DNA of 64,000 nt from Sulfurovum sp. (lineage in GTDB: Bacteria; Campylobacterota; Campylobacteria; Campylobacterales; Sulfurovaceae). Position 1 is the first letter of the stretch, and each line of letters opens with the position of its first letter. The notes beneath the pieces are model-generated. The model saw only the letters and a program-made list of their open reading frames with translations, did not search any database and was not told the origin of the DNA. The stretch covers positions 1-64,000 of the forward strand of contig JALXCZ010000049.1 of NCBI GenBank assembly GCA_026990595.1. Direction: 5' to 3'. The translations under genes were made by a program, and so were the position numbers. Of this stretch, positions 25,028 through 34,007 are shown piece by piece.

Positions 25028-26308
25028 CTAGGTATCTCTAGGATCCACTATCTTCCCTGCTATGGCAGATGCAGCAGCCACAGCTGAGTTTGCCAAGTAG
25101 ATTTCAGAGGTTCTAGCCCCCATACGTCCTACGAAGTTACGGTTGGTCGTTGCCACACAACGCTCACCATCACCCAAGATTCCCATATATCCGCCAAGAC
25201 AGGCACCACACGTTGGGTTTGAAACAACTGCCCCTGCCTCTATAAGTATATTCATCAACCCTTCATCTTGTGCTTGTAAAAATATTTTCTGGGTTGCAGG
25301 AGTTACTATCATACGTGTATGTTTTGCCACTCTCTTCCCCTCCATGATCTTCGCTGCGATTCTCAAATCTTCAATCCGTCCGTTGGTACAAGATCCTATC
25401 ATCACCTGATCGATTTTAAGATCATCTGCTACTGCCTGCTCTACAGGTTTTCCGTTACTTGGCAAGAACGGGTAGGCGATGATGGGAGAAAGGTTCTCCA
25501 TATCTATGGTGATCTCTTGGCAATAGATTGCATCTGCATCAGAGTAGTGAAGTTTCGGCTCAGCCCTTAACCCACAATTTGCCTCTTTTCTCTCATCAAT
25601 ATATTTCTGAGAGATGGCATCAATAGCAAAAATACCGCTTTTTGCCCCCGCTTCGATCGCCATATTACACATAGAGAATCTGTCTGCCATACCAAGGTAT
25701 TGCACACCCTCTCCTGTAAACTCAATAGCTTTATACAACGCACCATCCACTCCTAAAATACGGATAAGCTCCAAGATGATATCTTTTCCGTAAATGTGTT
25801 CTCCGGGTTTACCCACTAGATTTACTTTGATAGACTCCGGTACCTTGAACCAGTTACCTCCGGTGATGATGGAGAATGAGATATCCGTACTTCCCATTCC
25901 TGTAGAGAATGCACCCAGTGCTCCATGTGTACAGGTATGGCTGTCCGCACCGATAATCACATCACCGGGAATTACAAGTCCTTTTTCAGGAAGCAAGGCA
26001 TGCTCGATTCCCATATCTTTCTCATCAAAAAAGTACTTAAGGTCGTGCTTGTATGCAAACTCTCTTGAAATCTTTGCTTGGTTTGCCGAAGCGATGTCTT
26101 TTGCAGGGATATAGTGGTCCATTACAATAGCAAAACCATCAGGATTTGCCAACTTCTCAGCACCACTCTCCTCAAAAGCTCTAATAGATATTGGTGTAGT
26201 AATATCATTCCCTATCGTCATATCGATTGGCACTCTTACTATCTCTCCTGCAAATACATCTTTACCAGCATGCTCCGAGAAAATCTTTTCTGTTATAGTT
26301 TGTCCCAT
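25028..26308 (-). CDS. leuC: 3-isopropylmalate dehydratase large subunit
   Basis: 426-residue aconitase-superfamily protein of the HacA/LeuC type 2 group, for leucine synthesis (2- to 3-isopropylmalate). ADSHTCTHGALGAF, IGSCTNGR and NPTCGACLGG supply the three [4Fe-4S] cysteines. Start ATG has AAGGA eight bases upstream. The small subunit leuD is not adjacent. Downstream genes are coupled membrane proteins with no obvious leucine role. Confidence 0.93.
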   Translation of the reverse strand: MGQTITEKIFSEHAGKDVFAGEIVRVPIDMTIGNDITTPISIRAFEESGAEKLANPDGFAIVMDHYIPAKDIASANQAKISREFAYKHDLKYFFDEKDMGIEHALLPEKGLVIPGDVIIGADSHTCTHGALGAFSTGMGSTDISFSIITGGNWFKVPESIKVNLVGKPGEHIYGKDIILELIRILGVDGALYKAIEFTGEGVQYLGMADRFSMCNMAIEAGAKSGIFAIDAISQKYIDERKEANCGLRAEPKLHYSDADAIYCQEITIDMENLSPIIAYPFLPSNGKPVEQAVADDLKIDQVMIGSCTNGRIEDLRIAAKIMEGKRVAKHTRMIVTPATQKIFLQAQDEGLMNILIEAGAVVSNPTCGACLGGYMGILGDGERCVATTNRNFVGRMGARTSEIYLANSAVAAASAIAGKIVDPRDT

Positions 26309-26409
26309 AAGGTTATCCTTAATTTGGGAATCTCTAATAATAGGTTCCCATTTATTACGCGAATTATAGCAAAATAAAATTATGCTAGAATTTCATTAAT
26401 AATTTTAAC

Positions 26410-26522
26410 CTCGTTCCCCTTCGTCCTCGGTGGGAATGCATACAGATATTTAGAATGTTTTGCAAATTTTATATCTATAGTTAAACACAAATATGCATTC
26501 CCACGCAGAGCATGGGAACGAG
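26410..26522. repeat. Paired palindromic repeat, CTCGTTCCC...GGGAATGCAT type
   Basis: Arms CTCGTTCCCCTTCGTCCTCG-GTGGGAATGCATA (26410-26442) and its inverted partner ATGCATTCCCACGCAGAGC-ATGGGAACGAG (26491-26522) around a 48-base AT-rich core. Each arm is itself a hairpin (TTCCCA/TGGGAA). The element fills the gap between leuC and the NFACT gene and ends 17 bases before the latter's ATG. Similar CTCGTTCCCA repeats occur in many bacterial genomes. Confidence 0.75.
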
Positions 26523-26539
26523 AGCCAAAGGGCTCAACT

Positions 26540-27925
26540 ATGAAACTCTACGAACTTCAAGCCATCGCCAAACGTCTAAATGATTTCACATTTATAAGCC
26601 GTGCACGGCGCACGGAAGACAATACCTTAGAGATTATGTTTGACAAATCTCAGAGTTATTTCTTCAACATGACACGAGGGCACAGCTTCATATATAAAGC
26701 TCCCAGCCAAAGACCACTTCAGGGGTACAATGCCCCTTTTGACACTCTGTTGCACTCACTGCTTAGCGGAAGTAAGTTAATTGCTGTTGATATACCCAAT
26801 GATGATCGTATGTTACGTTTTTCTATTGCCCCAAAAAGCTCATATAAAAATAAGATAATTTACCTGCAACTTGAATTTACTGGCAAGAATACCAATGCCA
26901 TCCTCATTGATGAGAATGAAGTCATTATCGAAGCGCTTAGACACATCGATGCAGACAGCTCTTTTAGAGTGGTACGTCCAGGTATGGAGTTGCTACAAAT
27001 ACCTCGTAGGGTGTTGTCCCACGACAACACCTTAAATCAGCAAAATAACAAAGAGGGTGTTGTACCATCACAACACCCTACGGATATAGATATATTCCTA
27101 AAAGAGAAATTTGCACAGATACAGCATAAAAAACTTCAAGAGATGAAAAAACAAAAATGCTCTGCTGTTTCTAAAAAAATTAAAAAATTTGAGCAGCTCC
27201 TATATAAACTTCCAAACAAAGAAAAACTCGAAGAGCAAGCAAAAGATTTTAAAAATCTTGGTAACCTCATCTTGTCAAACCTTTATCAGATAAAACCTTA
27301 TGACACAGAGCTTAAAACCTATGATTTTGAAGGCAATGAAGTTGTCATACCCCTACCCAAAAATATCAAAGTGAACCGCATGTCTGACCACTACTTCAAT
27401 CTCTCAAAACGTGCCAAGGCCAAAGCTAAAAATGTCCATATAGAACAGGAGAATCTTAGCTCTAAAAAAGCTTTTTATGAGAATATCTATTATGCTTTAG
27501 AACAGGGAAATACTCCGTACGAACTAGAACTGCTTGTACCTAAACGTGCGAAATCACTGCGCAAAAAAGAGAAGTTAAGAGAGGGAGAGCTTTTCTGGAT
27601 AGAAGACTACAAAGTCATGGTAGGACGCAACAGCAAGGAGAACCAAAAACTACTCTCAAGAGCAAAAAGCAATGATATTTGGATGCACACAAGAGAGATA
27701 CCCGGTTCTCATGTCATCATCCGTACTGACAAGCAGAATCTGCCTGACTCAGTTTTAGAAGCAGCTGCCAAACTTTGTGTTGATTTCTCCACCGATCAAC
27801 CGGGAAACTATCTTGTTGACTATACCAAACGAAAATTCGTCAAGATTCAAGAAGGTTCCAGTGTAGAATACGATAAGTATCAAACGCTTTCCGTTTTGAA
27901 AGAAGGGGTTGAGATCAGAGAATAG
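26540..27925 (+). CDS. NFACT family protein (RqcH / FbpA-like)
   Basis: 461 residues. The N-terminal NFACT-N domain (about 1-155), a coiled coil (about 185-235 and 285-320), and the C-terminal NFACT-R domain with GRNSKENQKLL and WMHTREIPGSHVIIR are visible. RqcH members bind stalled 50S subunits and add alanine tails; older names are fibronectin-binding proteins. It is shorter than Firmicutes homologues. Residues 155-181 are encoded by a REP-pair element (27005-27082) in frame between the N domain and the coiled coil, so the linker has been lengthened by about 26 residues. AAAGGG precedes the ATG. Confidence 0.85.
   Translation: MKLYELQAIAKRLNDFTFISRARRTEDNTLEIMFDKSQSYFFNMTRGHSFIYKAPSQRPLQGYNAPFDTLLHSLLSGSKLIAVDIPNDDRMLRFSIAPKSSYKNKIIYLQLEFTGKNTNAILIDENEVIIEALRHIDADSSFRVVRPGMELLQIPRRVLSHDNTLNQQNNKEGVVPSQHPTDIDIFLKEKFAQIQHKKLQEMKKQKCSAVSKKIKKFEQLLYKLPNKEKLEEQAKDFKNLGNLILSNLYQIKPYDTELKTYDFEGNEVVIPLPKNIKVNRMSDHYFNLSKRAKAKAKNVHIEQENLSSKKAFYENIYYALEQGNTPYELELLVPKRAKSLRKKEKLREGELFWIEDYKVMVGRNSKENQKLLSRAKSNDIWMHTREIPGSHVIIRTDKQNLPDSVLEAAAKLCVDFSTDQPGNYLVDYTKRKFVKIQEGSSVEYDKYQTLSVLKEGVEIRE
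27005..27082. repeat. REP-pair element inserted in frame in the NFACT gene
   Basis: 78 bases, exactly 26 codons, from CGTAGGGTGTTGTCCC to CACAACACCCTACG with ACGACAACACC and GGGTGTTGT inside. Both arms match the intergenic element at 11121-11230, but the core is shorter. It adds no stop and keeps the frame. Confidence 0.85.
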
Positions 27926-27926
27926 A

Positions 27927-30290
27927 CTATTTTCTCCTTCGTCTCATCACCCAATACATCAATCCAAGCCCTAATAACAGTCCACCCAGGACCTGTACCC
28001 AAGCAGTCATTAAAAGTGATTTATGCACCAAAGTATGGTGCATCTTGTTGTCTATTTTCACACCTGCCATTTCAGCAGTATGAACCAACAGAGAGACTGC
28101 CAAATCTTTATGCGGCATCTCTTGGTGACAACTCAGACAAACACCTCTTCTATCCAGTTTGGCTCTAGTTTCATTATCTAAAGCCTGAGAAAGCTTCCAG
28201 TGATCTCCTACTGTTTGTACCTGTGTTCCGTTTTCATCTACAAAACGAGACAAATCATCTTTTAAGTTAGGAATTGCTGGCATCTGTTCATCTGTTTTAT
28301 GCGGGAGTACTCTTTTATCTGCACTCATTAAATCAACAATGGTTGTTTTACTCTGATCTGCAAAGTATTTACCACCTTCTATCCCATACCCCAACGCTTT
28401 GGCTGAATCATGACAAGAGGTACAGGTACGTCCTTTTTTAGTAATGGTATGGGGATTCACCGGAGACATCACAATAGAATTTATCCCCTCTTTACCCCTA
28501 CCCTCTTTGTTGGGGATCTTAAAGATGTGGTTATGGAGTTTGGCTTTACCATCTTTGCCTATCACTGTCAAAATCACCTGACAACCAGGAATTACCGGAG
28601 AAATACGTCCTTCACCATTCTGTGCCAATGCTGGGTTTTCCCATCGTAAATAAGAACGGGTTTCTGTCACTTTTCCATCTACCAAAAAGTCTTTGAGGTT
28701 ATGTACCTCCCCTGTGACACCGTTATGGTGCATCTTCGAAGCTGCCAGATAATCAGGATTCTGTTTGCCTTTGGAGTAGTCTATCTTGACATGACAGCCA
28801 TAACACTGCGGTGCCCAGGTAGCATGACAGGTATAACACTCCAATTTATCTGTATGCGCTTTAATCTGGTCCATTGCCACAAGTCCCTCTTTGGAAAGTT
28901 TTTTCTCTTTTTTAAGTAATTTGAGTGGCTTAAGTGTCAAATCTTTTCCCGAAGCCAGATGCACCACTACCTCATTGCCTTTTTTAACGGTTTTTGGCAT
29001 AGGGTTCCCACGCGCAGAAAGCAGATAGCCATCACCCTTATCTTTAGGCACAAACCCCTGTTTAAGATATTTTGCCAAAGTATGTCCTACACCTCTTGCT
29101 TTACCTGTCTTTGGAGATGTCTTAAACTCATCACTGTACCCAAGTGGTAACTCCCACGGATATTTATCGGTTGTACCGTGACAATCCTGACACTCTATCT
29201 CCACTGCTCCAAGATTGGCTCCTACATTGAAGCCGTCACCATGGTGGTCAATGGAAGTATGACAATCCTGACAGAGCATCCCTTTGGTGTAATGAATATC
29301 TTCCTGAAGATGCAGATAACGCTTTGTGTGCAACTTTGGCTGCCCGTTACCCTGAGCATCAAAATTGGCCTTATACTCTGTTTCCATTAATCCCTGATAA
29401 CTCACCCCAATACGTTTACCACGGTTGTGACAGGTTGTACAGGTCTCTACAGGGATACCCGAATAGGTTTTGTCATGCACAGTTACTTTTACTTTACGTG
29501 AAGATTGTATCTCATGCACCAGCATATGTCCTGTAGCATTCTTATCTATCGTAGGATCATTTCCTTCATAGTACCCTTCATTGGAATAGGGAATATGACA
29601 AGAGGAACAACCGATCCCACGGTAGTCCCCTCTTCTTTTACGCCCTTTTCCTCCCGTATGGCAACGTAAACATTCTTGACGCAGATAGGTATAGACAGAA
29701 AGTGTCGGATCTTTCTCTATCTGTTCTGCTGTAGGTGCAGGGGGAAGCTCTTTCATTTTTTCAGGAAATCCCTGAGGCTCTTTTTTACGCAGTTTTTTCA
29801 TATATTTACTGTAAATATCTGTGCCGATACGCTTGTGAATATCTACATTTCCAAAGTTGCTGTGGTTATGGTCATACCCATCTTTGGCACCAAAGCCCCA
29901 AAGTGCTCCATGGATCTTTCCGGCTTCTGTTGCCATCAGGTTGTTCCACTGTGAAGCTACCTGTTTTTTATGGCACATACCGCAGGTATTTTTATTGATC
30001 CACGGACTTCCCGGATCAGGATAAAAAGCTTTGGGACCCTCATTGTCTTCAAAATATTCCGGTGTGCCTTTGTGTGCCTCTATTTTGGTTGTTGCTTCAG
30101 GGTTTCCTCCATGACAAACCACACAGTCATTGCCTGTCACATCTGCTTCATCTGCCTTGGCAAAGATCTTCTCCATCATTTTGGATTTATGGTCTCTAAT
30201 GTGTTCTATGCCTTTATGACAATGCAGACAGGTATTATTTGCACCATACAAAAATGTGAATAGAATACCTATGATAACTATTTTTTTCAT
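27927..30290 (-). CDS. Dodecahaem c-type cytochrome, membrane anchored
   Basis: 787 residues with a signal peptide (IVIIGILFTFLYGA), twelve CxxCH haem sites spread along the chain (among them CLHCH, CVVCH, CGMCH, CLRCH, CSSCH, CTTCH, CYTCH, CYGCH, CTSCH, CLSCH, and CQDCH twice), and one C-terminal membrane helix (VQVLGGLLLGLGLMYWV) ending in RRRRK. It should sit in the periplasm, held in the inner membrane, and carry out multi-electron transfer. I cannot assign it to NrfA, HAO, OTR or another named family. AGGGAT precedes the ATG. It appears to be transcribed alone and meets the NFACT gene tail to tail. Confidence 0.88.
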   Translation of the reverse strand: MKKIVIIGILFTFLYGANNTCLHCHKGIEHIRDHKSKMMEKIFAKADEADVTGNDCVVCHGGNPEATTKIEAHKGTPEYFEDNEGPKAFYPDPGSPWINKNTCGMCHKKQVASQWNNLMATEAGKIHGALWGFGAKDGYDHNHSNFGNVDIHKRIGTDIYSKYMKKLRKKEPQGFPEKMKELPPAPTAEQIEKDPTLSVYTYLRQECLRCHTGGKGRKRRGDYRGIGCSSCHIPYSNEGYYEGNDPTIDKNATGHMLVHEIQSSRKVKVTVHDKTYSGIPVETCTTCHNRGKRIGVSYQGLMETEYKANFDAQGNGQPKLHTKRYLHLQEDIHYTKGMLCQDCHTSIDHHGDGFNVGANLGAVEIECQDCHGTTDKYPWELPLGYSDEFKTSPKTGKARGVGHTLAKYLKQGFVPKDKGDGYLLSARGNPMPKTVKKGNEVVVHLASGKDLTLKPLKLLKKEKKLSKEGLVAMDQIKAHTDKLECYTCHATWAPQCYGCHVKIDYSKGKQNPDYLAASKMHHNGVTGEVHNLKDFLVDGKVTETRSYLRWENPALAQNGEGRISPVIPGCQVILTVIGKDGKAKLHNHIFKIPNKEGRGKEGINSIVMSPVNPHTITKKGRTCTSCHDSAKALGYGIEGGKYFADQSKTTIVDLMSADKRVLPHKTDEQMPAIPNLKDDLSRFVDENGTQVQTVGDHWKLSQALDNETRAKLDRRGVCLSCHQEMPHKDLAVSLLVHTAEMAGVKIDNKMHHTLVHKSLLMTAWVQVLGGLLLGLGLMYWVMRRRRK

Positions 30291-30322
30291 TTATTATCCC
30301 TAATTATTCAAGATTATAAATG

Positions 30323-30373
30323 ATTATAGCAAAAGTGACTAAAACCATAGTATAATCCAAGTCGTGTTATAAT
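30323..30373. promoter_or_regulatory. Divergent promoter region, cytochrome / cdsA
   Basis: The 110-base gap between the two divergent genes has three TATAAT boxes: one on the minus strand at 30328-30323 (for the cytochrome) and two on the plus strand at 30351-30356 and 30368-30373 (for cdsA). Matching -35 boxes are weak. Confidence 0.5.
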
Positions 30374-30400
30374 TATAGTTACTCTAAATCAGGATAAAAT

Positions 30401-31159
30401 ATGACAAAAATTTTTACAGACCATCAGGAGCGTTGGCTAACAGGACTTGGCTTGCTTGCTCTTGTTGGCTTTATAGGTTGGATCGACAGTTTTTTTGTGA
30501 TGTGGGTTTTTTTAGGGGTTATCTACATGTTCGGTTTCTATGAAGCCATGAAACTCTTTAAACTTGTCTCTCCACCTGCTTATTTTTGGGCTGCACTTTT
30601 GTGGATCATTGCCTATTTCTACCCCAATCCTGATGATCTCTTCTTTCTGATCGCTATACTCTTTGGTGCATCACTTGCCTACTTGCATAATTTTGACAAA
30701 AAACTAATCTTCCCGTTTCTCTACCCGGTCAGTGGTATACTTTTTTTCCTTATTCTTTACGAAGATTTTGGCATAGTCTCCATGTTCTGGCTTTTGGTAA
30801 CTGTAGCACTTACCGATGTAGGTGCATTCTTTACAGGCAAAGCCATCGGAAAAACCAAATTTTCAGACACTTCCCCGAATAAAACCCTTGAGGGTGTCAT
30901 TGGAGGCATTGTCATCGCAACGGTCTTCGGTACCTATGCAGGTCTGTATATCACACCATTTTGGACAGCATTAGTCGTTACTCTACTCACTGCAACCGCT
31001 TCGGTATTCGGCGATCTCTTTGAATCTTATCTAAAGCGTGAAGCAGGGGTAAAAGACTCCGGTGATCTGCTCCCGGGACACGGCGGCATACTGGACAGAA
31101 TAGATGGGTATCTTTTTGGTGCACCCATGATGGTCATCGCACTAAGAGCATTTTTATAA
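30401..31159 (+). CDS. cdsA: Phosphatidate cytidylyltransferase
   Basis: Makes CDP-diacylglycerol from phosphatidate and CTP in the inner membrane. 252 residues with several helices and the family signature LKREAGVKDSGDLLPGHGG followed by ILDRIDGY near the C-terminus; DVGAFFTGKAIGKTKFS and SPNKTLEG are also typical. dxr follows after three bases, the common cdsA-dxr order. Confidence 0.95.
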   Translation: MTKIFTDHQERWLTGLGLLALVGFIGWIDSFFVMWVFLGVIYMFGFYEAMKLFKLVSPPAYFWAALLWIIAYFYPNPDDLFFLIAILFGASLAYLHNFDKKLIFPFLYPVSGILFFLILYEDFGIVSMFWLLVTVALTDVGAFFTGKAIGKTKFSDTSPNKTLEGVIGGIVIATVFGTYAGLYITPFWTALVVTLLTATASVFGDLFESYLKREAGVKDSGDLLPGHGGILDRIDGYLFGAPMMVIALRAFL

Positions 31160-31162
31160 CCT

Positions 31163-32242
31163 ATGCCTTCCATTGTACTTTTAGGCTCTACCGGCTCCAT
31201 TGGGGTCAATACCCTTATCATTGCCAAACGCTACAATATACAAATTGAAGCGATGGTCGCAGGCAGCAATATAGAGTTGCTCAACGAACAGATACAGGAA
31301 CATCAACCCAAAACTGTTGTCATCGCCCATAAGGCAGACAGACATAAAGTGAACCATCCTGATGTACGTTGTGGAAATGATGCTATCTTAACCCTCATAG
31401 AAGAATCTAAAAGCCCTATGATTGTCAATGCCTTAGTTGGCTACACAGGTCTAGCTCCGACACTCAAAGCCACAAGCTTAGGTAAACGTGTGGCACTTGC
31501 AAACAAAGAGTCTCTTGTGGTTGCTGGGGCATTTATAGACATGTCTCTTATTAATGTCATCGACTCTGAGCATTTTGGGCTTTGGTACCTTATCAATGAA
31601 CGTCCTGTCTCTAAACTTTACATTACAGCAAGTGGTGGTGCATTTAGAGACTGGGAACTAGACAAGATGAAAGATGCAACATTTTCAGATGCTCTTAAGC
31701 ACCCTAACTGGTCTATGGGGAACAAGATCACTATAGATTCAGCCACTATGACTAACAAACTCTTTGAACTCCTCGAAGCCAAGTGGTTATTTAACACTTC
31801 CAACATTGATGCAGTCATCGAAAAAAAGTCTATCATCCATGCCTTGGTAGAGTTCAAAGATGGTTCAACCACGGCACACTTTGCAGGCGTAGATATGAAA
31901 CTACCTATCGCTTTTGCATTGCAGGGAGAAGTCACTGAAGAGATACTCCCTCCTACAGATTTACTGAGTATTGGTGGCTTGGAATTTCTACCCATAGAAG
32001 CCCAACGTTACCCTATTTGGCACATCAAAGAGCATATTTTACAAAATCCTCACTTGGGTGTTGTGGTCAATGCTGCCAACGAGATAGCCATAGAAAAATT
32101 TCAAAAAGAAGCATGTAGCTTTTTTGGAATGAGTAATATTATCTTGGATGCGTATGAGAAATTTAAACATATTAAAGCAAACAATATTCAAGACATTATC
32201 CAGATAGACAAAGAGGTAAGAGCCTATGCAAGTACAAGATAA
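31163..32242 (+). CDS. dxr: 1-deoxy-D-xylulose 5-phosphate reductoisomerase
   Basis: Second step of the MEP isoprenoid pathway. 359 residues with NADPH-binding LGSTGSIGVNTL, ANKESLV, metal ligands in DSEHFGLW, the substrate loop SGGAFRDW, and HPNWSMGNKITIDSATMTNK with the conserved Lys and Glu. Slightly shorter than E. coli Dxr, as usual in Campylobacterota. It overlaps the next gene by 17 bases. Confidence 0.96.
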   Translation: MPSIVLLGSTGSIGVNTLIIAKRYNIQIEAMVAGSNIELLNEQIQEHQPKTVVIAHKADRHKVNHPDVRCGNDAILTLIEESKSPMIVNALVGYTGLAPTLKATSLGKRVALANKESLVVAGAFIDMSLINVIDSEHFGLWYLINERPVSKLYITASGGAFRDWELDKMKDATFSDALKHPNWSMGNKITIDSATMTNKLFELLEAKWLFNTSNIDAVIEKKSIIHALVEFKDGSTTAHFAGVDMKLPIAFALQGEVTEEILPPTDLLSIGGLEFLPIEAQRYPIWHIKEHILQNPHLGVVVNAANEIAIEKFQKEACSFFGMSNIILDAYEKFKHIKANNIQDIIQIDKEVRAYASTR

Positions 32243-32783
32243 AGTACTTATCTTGCATGGTTGGGGCGGTTCAGATGCACCACATTGGCAGGCAGAACTT
32301 GCAAGTGAAATAGCCAAGAACTATGGCACGGTCTCTTTTCCTCTTTTGGATAACTGCCACTTCCCCTCAAAGAACAGATGGCTAAAACAGGTAAAACAGA
32401 TACTGGATGACTTTAAACCAGATACCGTAGTCTGCCATTCACTTGCAAACAACCTTTGGCTATGGCTTTGCCAAGAGGCTGATATGCGTGAAATAAAAAG
32501 ACTCTTTATGGTCTCTCTGCCAAGCCTTGTGACACAAGAAAAAACCATTAAAACCTTTTTTCCTTGTCCTTTACCCAAAAACATCTATGCAAAAGAGGTG
32601 CATATAATAGTCTCAGACAATGACCCATGGGTAAAAAGGCAAGAGGCAAAAGAGATAGCTTCACACTATGATGCCACATTTACCACCATAGCAAATGCGG
32701 GACACATTAATACCGATTCGGGTTATGGAAAATGGAAATTGATAGAAAACCTTGTTTTAGGAACATCAAATGCAAAAATATAA
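32226..32783 (+). CDS. RBBP9/YdeN-type alpha/beta hydrolase
   Basis: 185 residues of the small serine hydrolase family: LILHGWGGSDAPHW near the start, the nucleophile in VVCHSLANNLW (Ser about 66), and a C-terminal Asp (SDNDPWV) and His (NAGHINTDSGYG). The substrate is unknown. It starts inside the 3' end of dxr, so it is coupled, and ends four bases before a REP-pair element. Confidence 0.85.
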   Translation: MQVQDKVLILHGWGGSDAPHWQAELASEIAKNYGTVSFPLLDNCHFPSKNRWLKQVKQILDDFKPDTVVCHSLANNLWLWLCQEADMREIKRLFMVSLPSLVTQEKTIKTFFPCPLPKNIYAKEVHIIVSDNDPWVKRQEAKEIASHYDATFTTIANAGHINTDSGYGKWKLIENLVLGTSNAKI

Positions 32784-32786
32784 AAA

Positions 32787-32888
32787 TGTAGGTCGGGGTG
32801 CCCTCACCCCGACAGTATTGTCGATAGACAAGAATAACCAAAATAGATATTTCAATTTATTGTCGGGGTGGGGACACCCCGACCTACA
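32787..32888. repeat. REP-pair (BIME-like) element, GTAGGTCGGGGTG type
   Basis: Arm 1 is GTAG followed by GTCGGGGTG-CCCT-CACCCCGAC (32788-32814); arm 2 is the inverted copy ending CACCCCGACCTACA (32861-32888). The core of about 45 bases is AT-rich. It lies between the hydrolase gene and tsaD, ten bases before the tsaD ATG. An in-frame ORF extension of tsaD runs into arm 2 but is not likely coding. Confidence 0.82.
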
Positions 32889-32897
32889 GGCAAATCT

Positions 32898-33911
32898 ATG
32901 ATACTAAGCATCGAAAGTTCATGTGATGACAGCTCCATAGCTATCACCGAAATAGAAACTAAAAAAATCCTCTATCATAAAAAAATCTCTCAAGAAGAGC
33001 AACACTCCTGCTATGGCGGGGTAGTCCCCGAACTCGCTTCACGCTTGCATGCCGTTGCTCTGCCTGAGATACTGAGAGAGACCAAACCCTACTTTGACAC
33101 ACTCAAGGCGGTTGCAGTCACCAACCAACCTGGACTTGGAGTAACTCTTCTGGAAGGTATTGCTATGGCAAAGACCTTGGCAGTTTTGCAGGATATTCCA
33201 CTCATCCCTGTACACCATTTAAAGGGTCATATCTACTCTTTATTCATTGAAAAGGAATCTACACTACCCCTACTGGTACTTCTTATCTCCGGAGGGCATA
33301 CACAGGTCATACGCGTGGAAAGTTTTGAACGGATGGAGATACTTGCAACCTCTATGGATGACTCAGTAGGTGAAAGCTTTGACAAATGTGCCAAGATGAT
33401 GGGGCTTGGCTATCCCGGAGGTCCTCTCATAGAGCAACTTGCACTTCAAGGGGATGAGAACCGTTTTGAGCTGCCTGTACCTCTGCGTAATTCACCACTT
33501 GTTGCCTTCTCTCTCTCTGGACTAAAGAATGCTGTACGTTTGGCGGTAGAAAAGCTTGGTGGAGCTTCCAAAATGACTGAACAGGACAAAGCAGATCTCT
33601 CTGCCTCTTTTCAAAAAGCAGTTAAACTTCACCTGCTTCAAAAAAGCAAAAAGATCTTTGCAAAAGAGCCTATCAAAGATTTTGCTATTGTGGGTGGTGC
33701 ATCAGCCAATAAATATATACGAAATGCTTATGTAAAACTCTGTCATGAATTTGGAAAAACCATGCATGTAGCACCTCTAAGATACTGTTCTGATAATGCA
33801 GCCATGATAGGACGTTATGCCCTTGATGCCTATGAAAAACAACAATTTATAGACCCCAATACCATTGATATTATAAGTACGAAAAAACAACAATCTGGGA
33901 TGCTACTGTAA
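32898..33911 (+). CDS. tsaD: tRNA threonylcarbamoyladenosine (t6A) synthase TsaD
   Basis: 337 residues starting [13 protein letters not shown], the ASKHA-fold N-terminus of TsaD/Gcp, with the metal site [25 protein letters not shown] and a C-terminal SDNAAMIG. With TsaB and TsaE it installs the threonylcarbamoyl group on A37 of ANN-decoding tRNAs. The family N-terminus fixes the start at 32898, although the frame is open further upstream through a REP element. Confidence 0.95.
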   Translation: MILSIESSCDDSSIAITEIETKKILYHKKISQEEQHSCYGGVVPELASRLHAVALPEILRETKPYFDTLKAVAVTNQPGLGVTLLEGIAMAKTLAVLQDIPLIPVHHLKGHIYSLFIEKESTLPLLVLLISGGHTQVIRVESFERMEILATSMDDSVGESFDKCAKMMGLGYPGGPLIEQLALQGDENRFELPVPLRNSPLVAFSLSGLKNAVRLAVEKLGGASKMTEQDKADLSASFQKAVKLHLLQKSKKIFAKEPIKDFAIVGGASANKYIRNAYVKLCHEFGKTMHVAPLRYCSDNAAMIGRYALDAYEKQQFIDPNTIDIISTKKQQSGMLL

Positions 33912-33920
33912 TTCTCTCTT

Positions 33921-33929
33921 CCCCCCCCC
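33921..33929. repeat. C9 homopolymer tract upstream of the efflux operon
   Basis: Nine consecutive C bases, ten bases after the tsaD stop and just ahead of the AT-rich TTTATATATT promoter-like stretch (33953-33962) of the metal efflux operon. Poly-G/C tracts of this length are mutable by slippage in Campylobacterota. Confidence 0.75.
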
Positions 33930-34007
33930 TTACAATTATTCATGCTACATGCTTTATATATTAACACTTATTTCGCTAAACTAAACAAAATGATGAAAGG
34001 CATATCT

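Noticed and set aside
26410-27082. CRISPR array
   Set aside because: The repeats are two paired palindromes of different families with no regular spacers and no cas genes.
32868-32897. N-terminal extension of TsaD
   Set aside because: The extra residues are encoded by a REP arm; the TsaD family starts at MILSIESS.
33942-34007. Upstream extension of the small His/Cys-rich protein
   Set aside because: The GTG at 34008 has GAAAGG at good spacing and begins directly with a signal peptide; the earlier ATG has neither.
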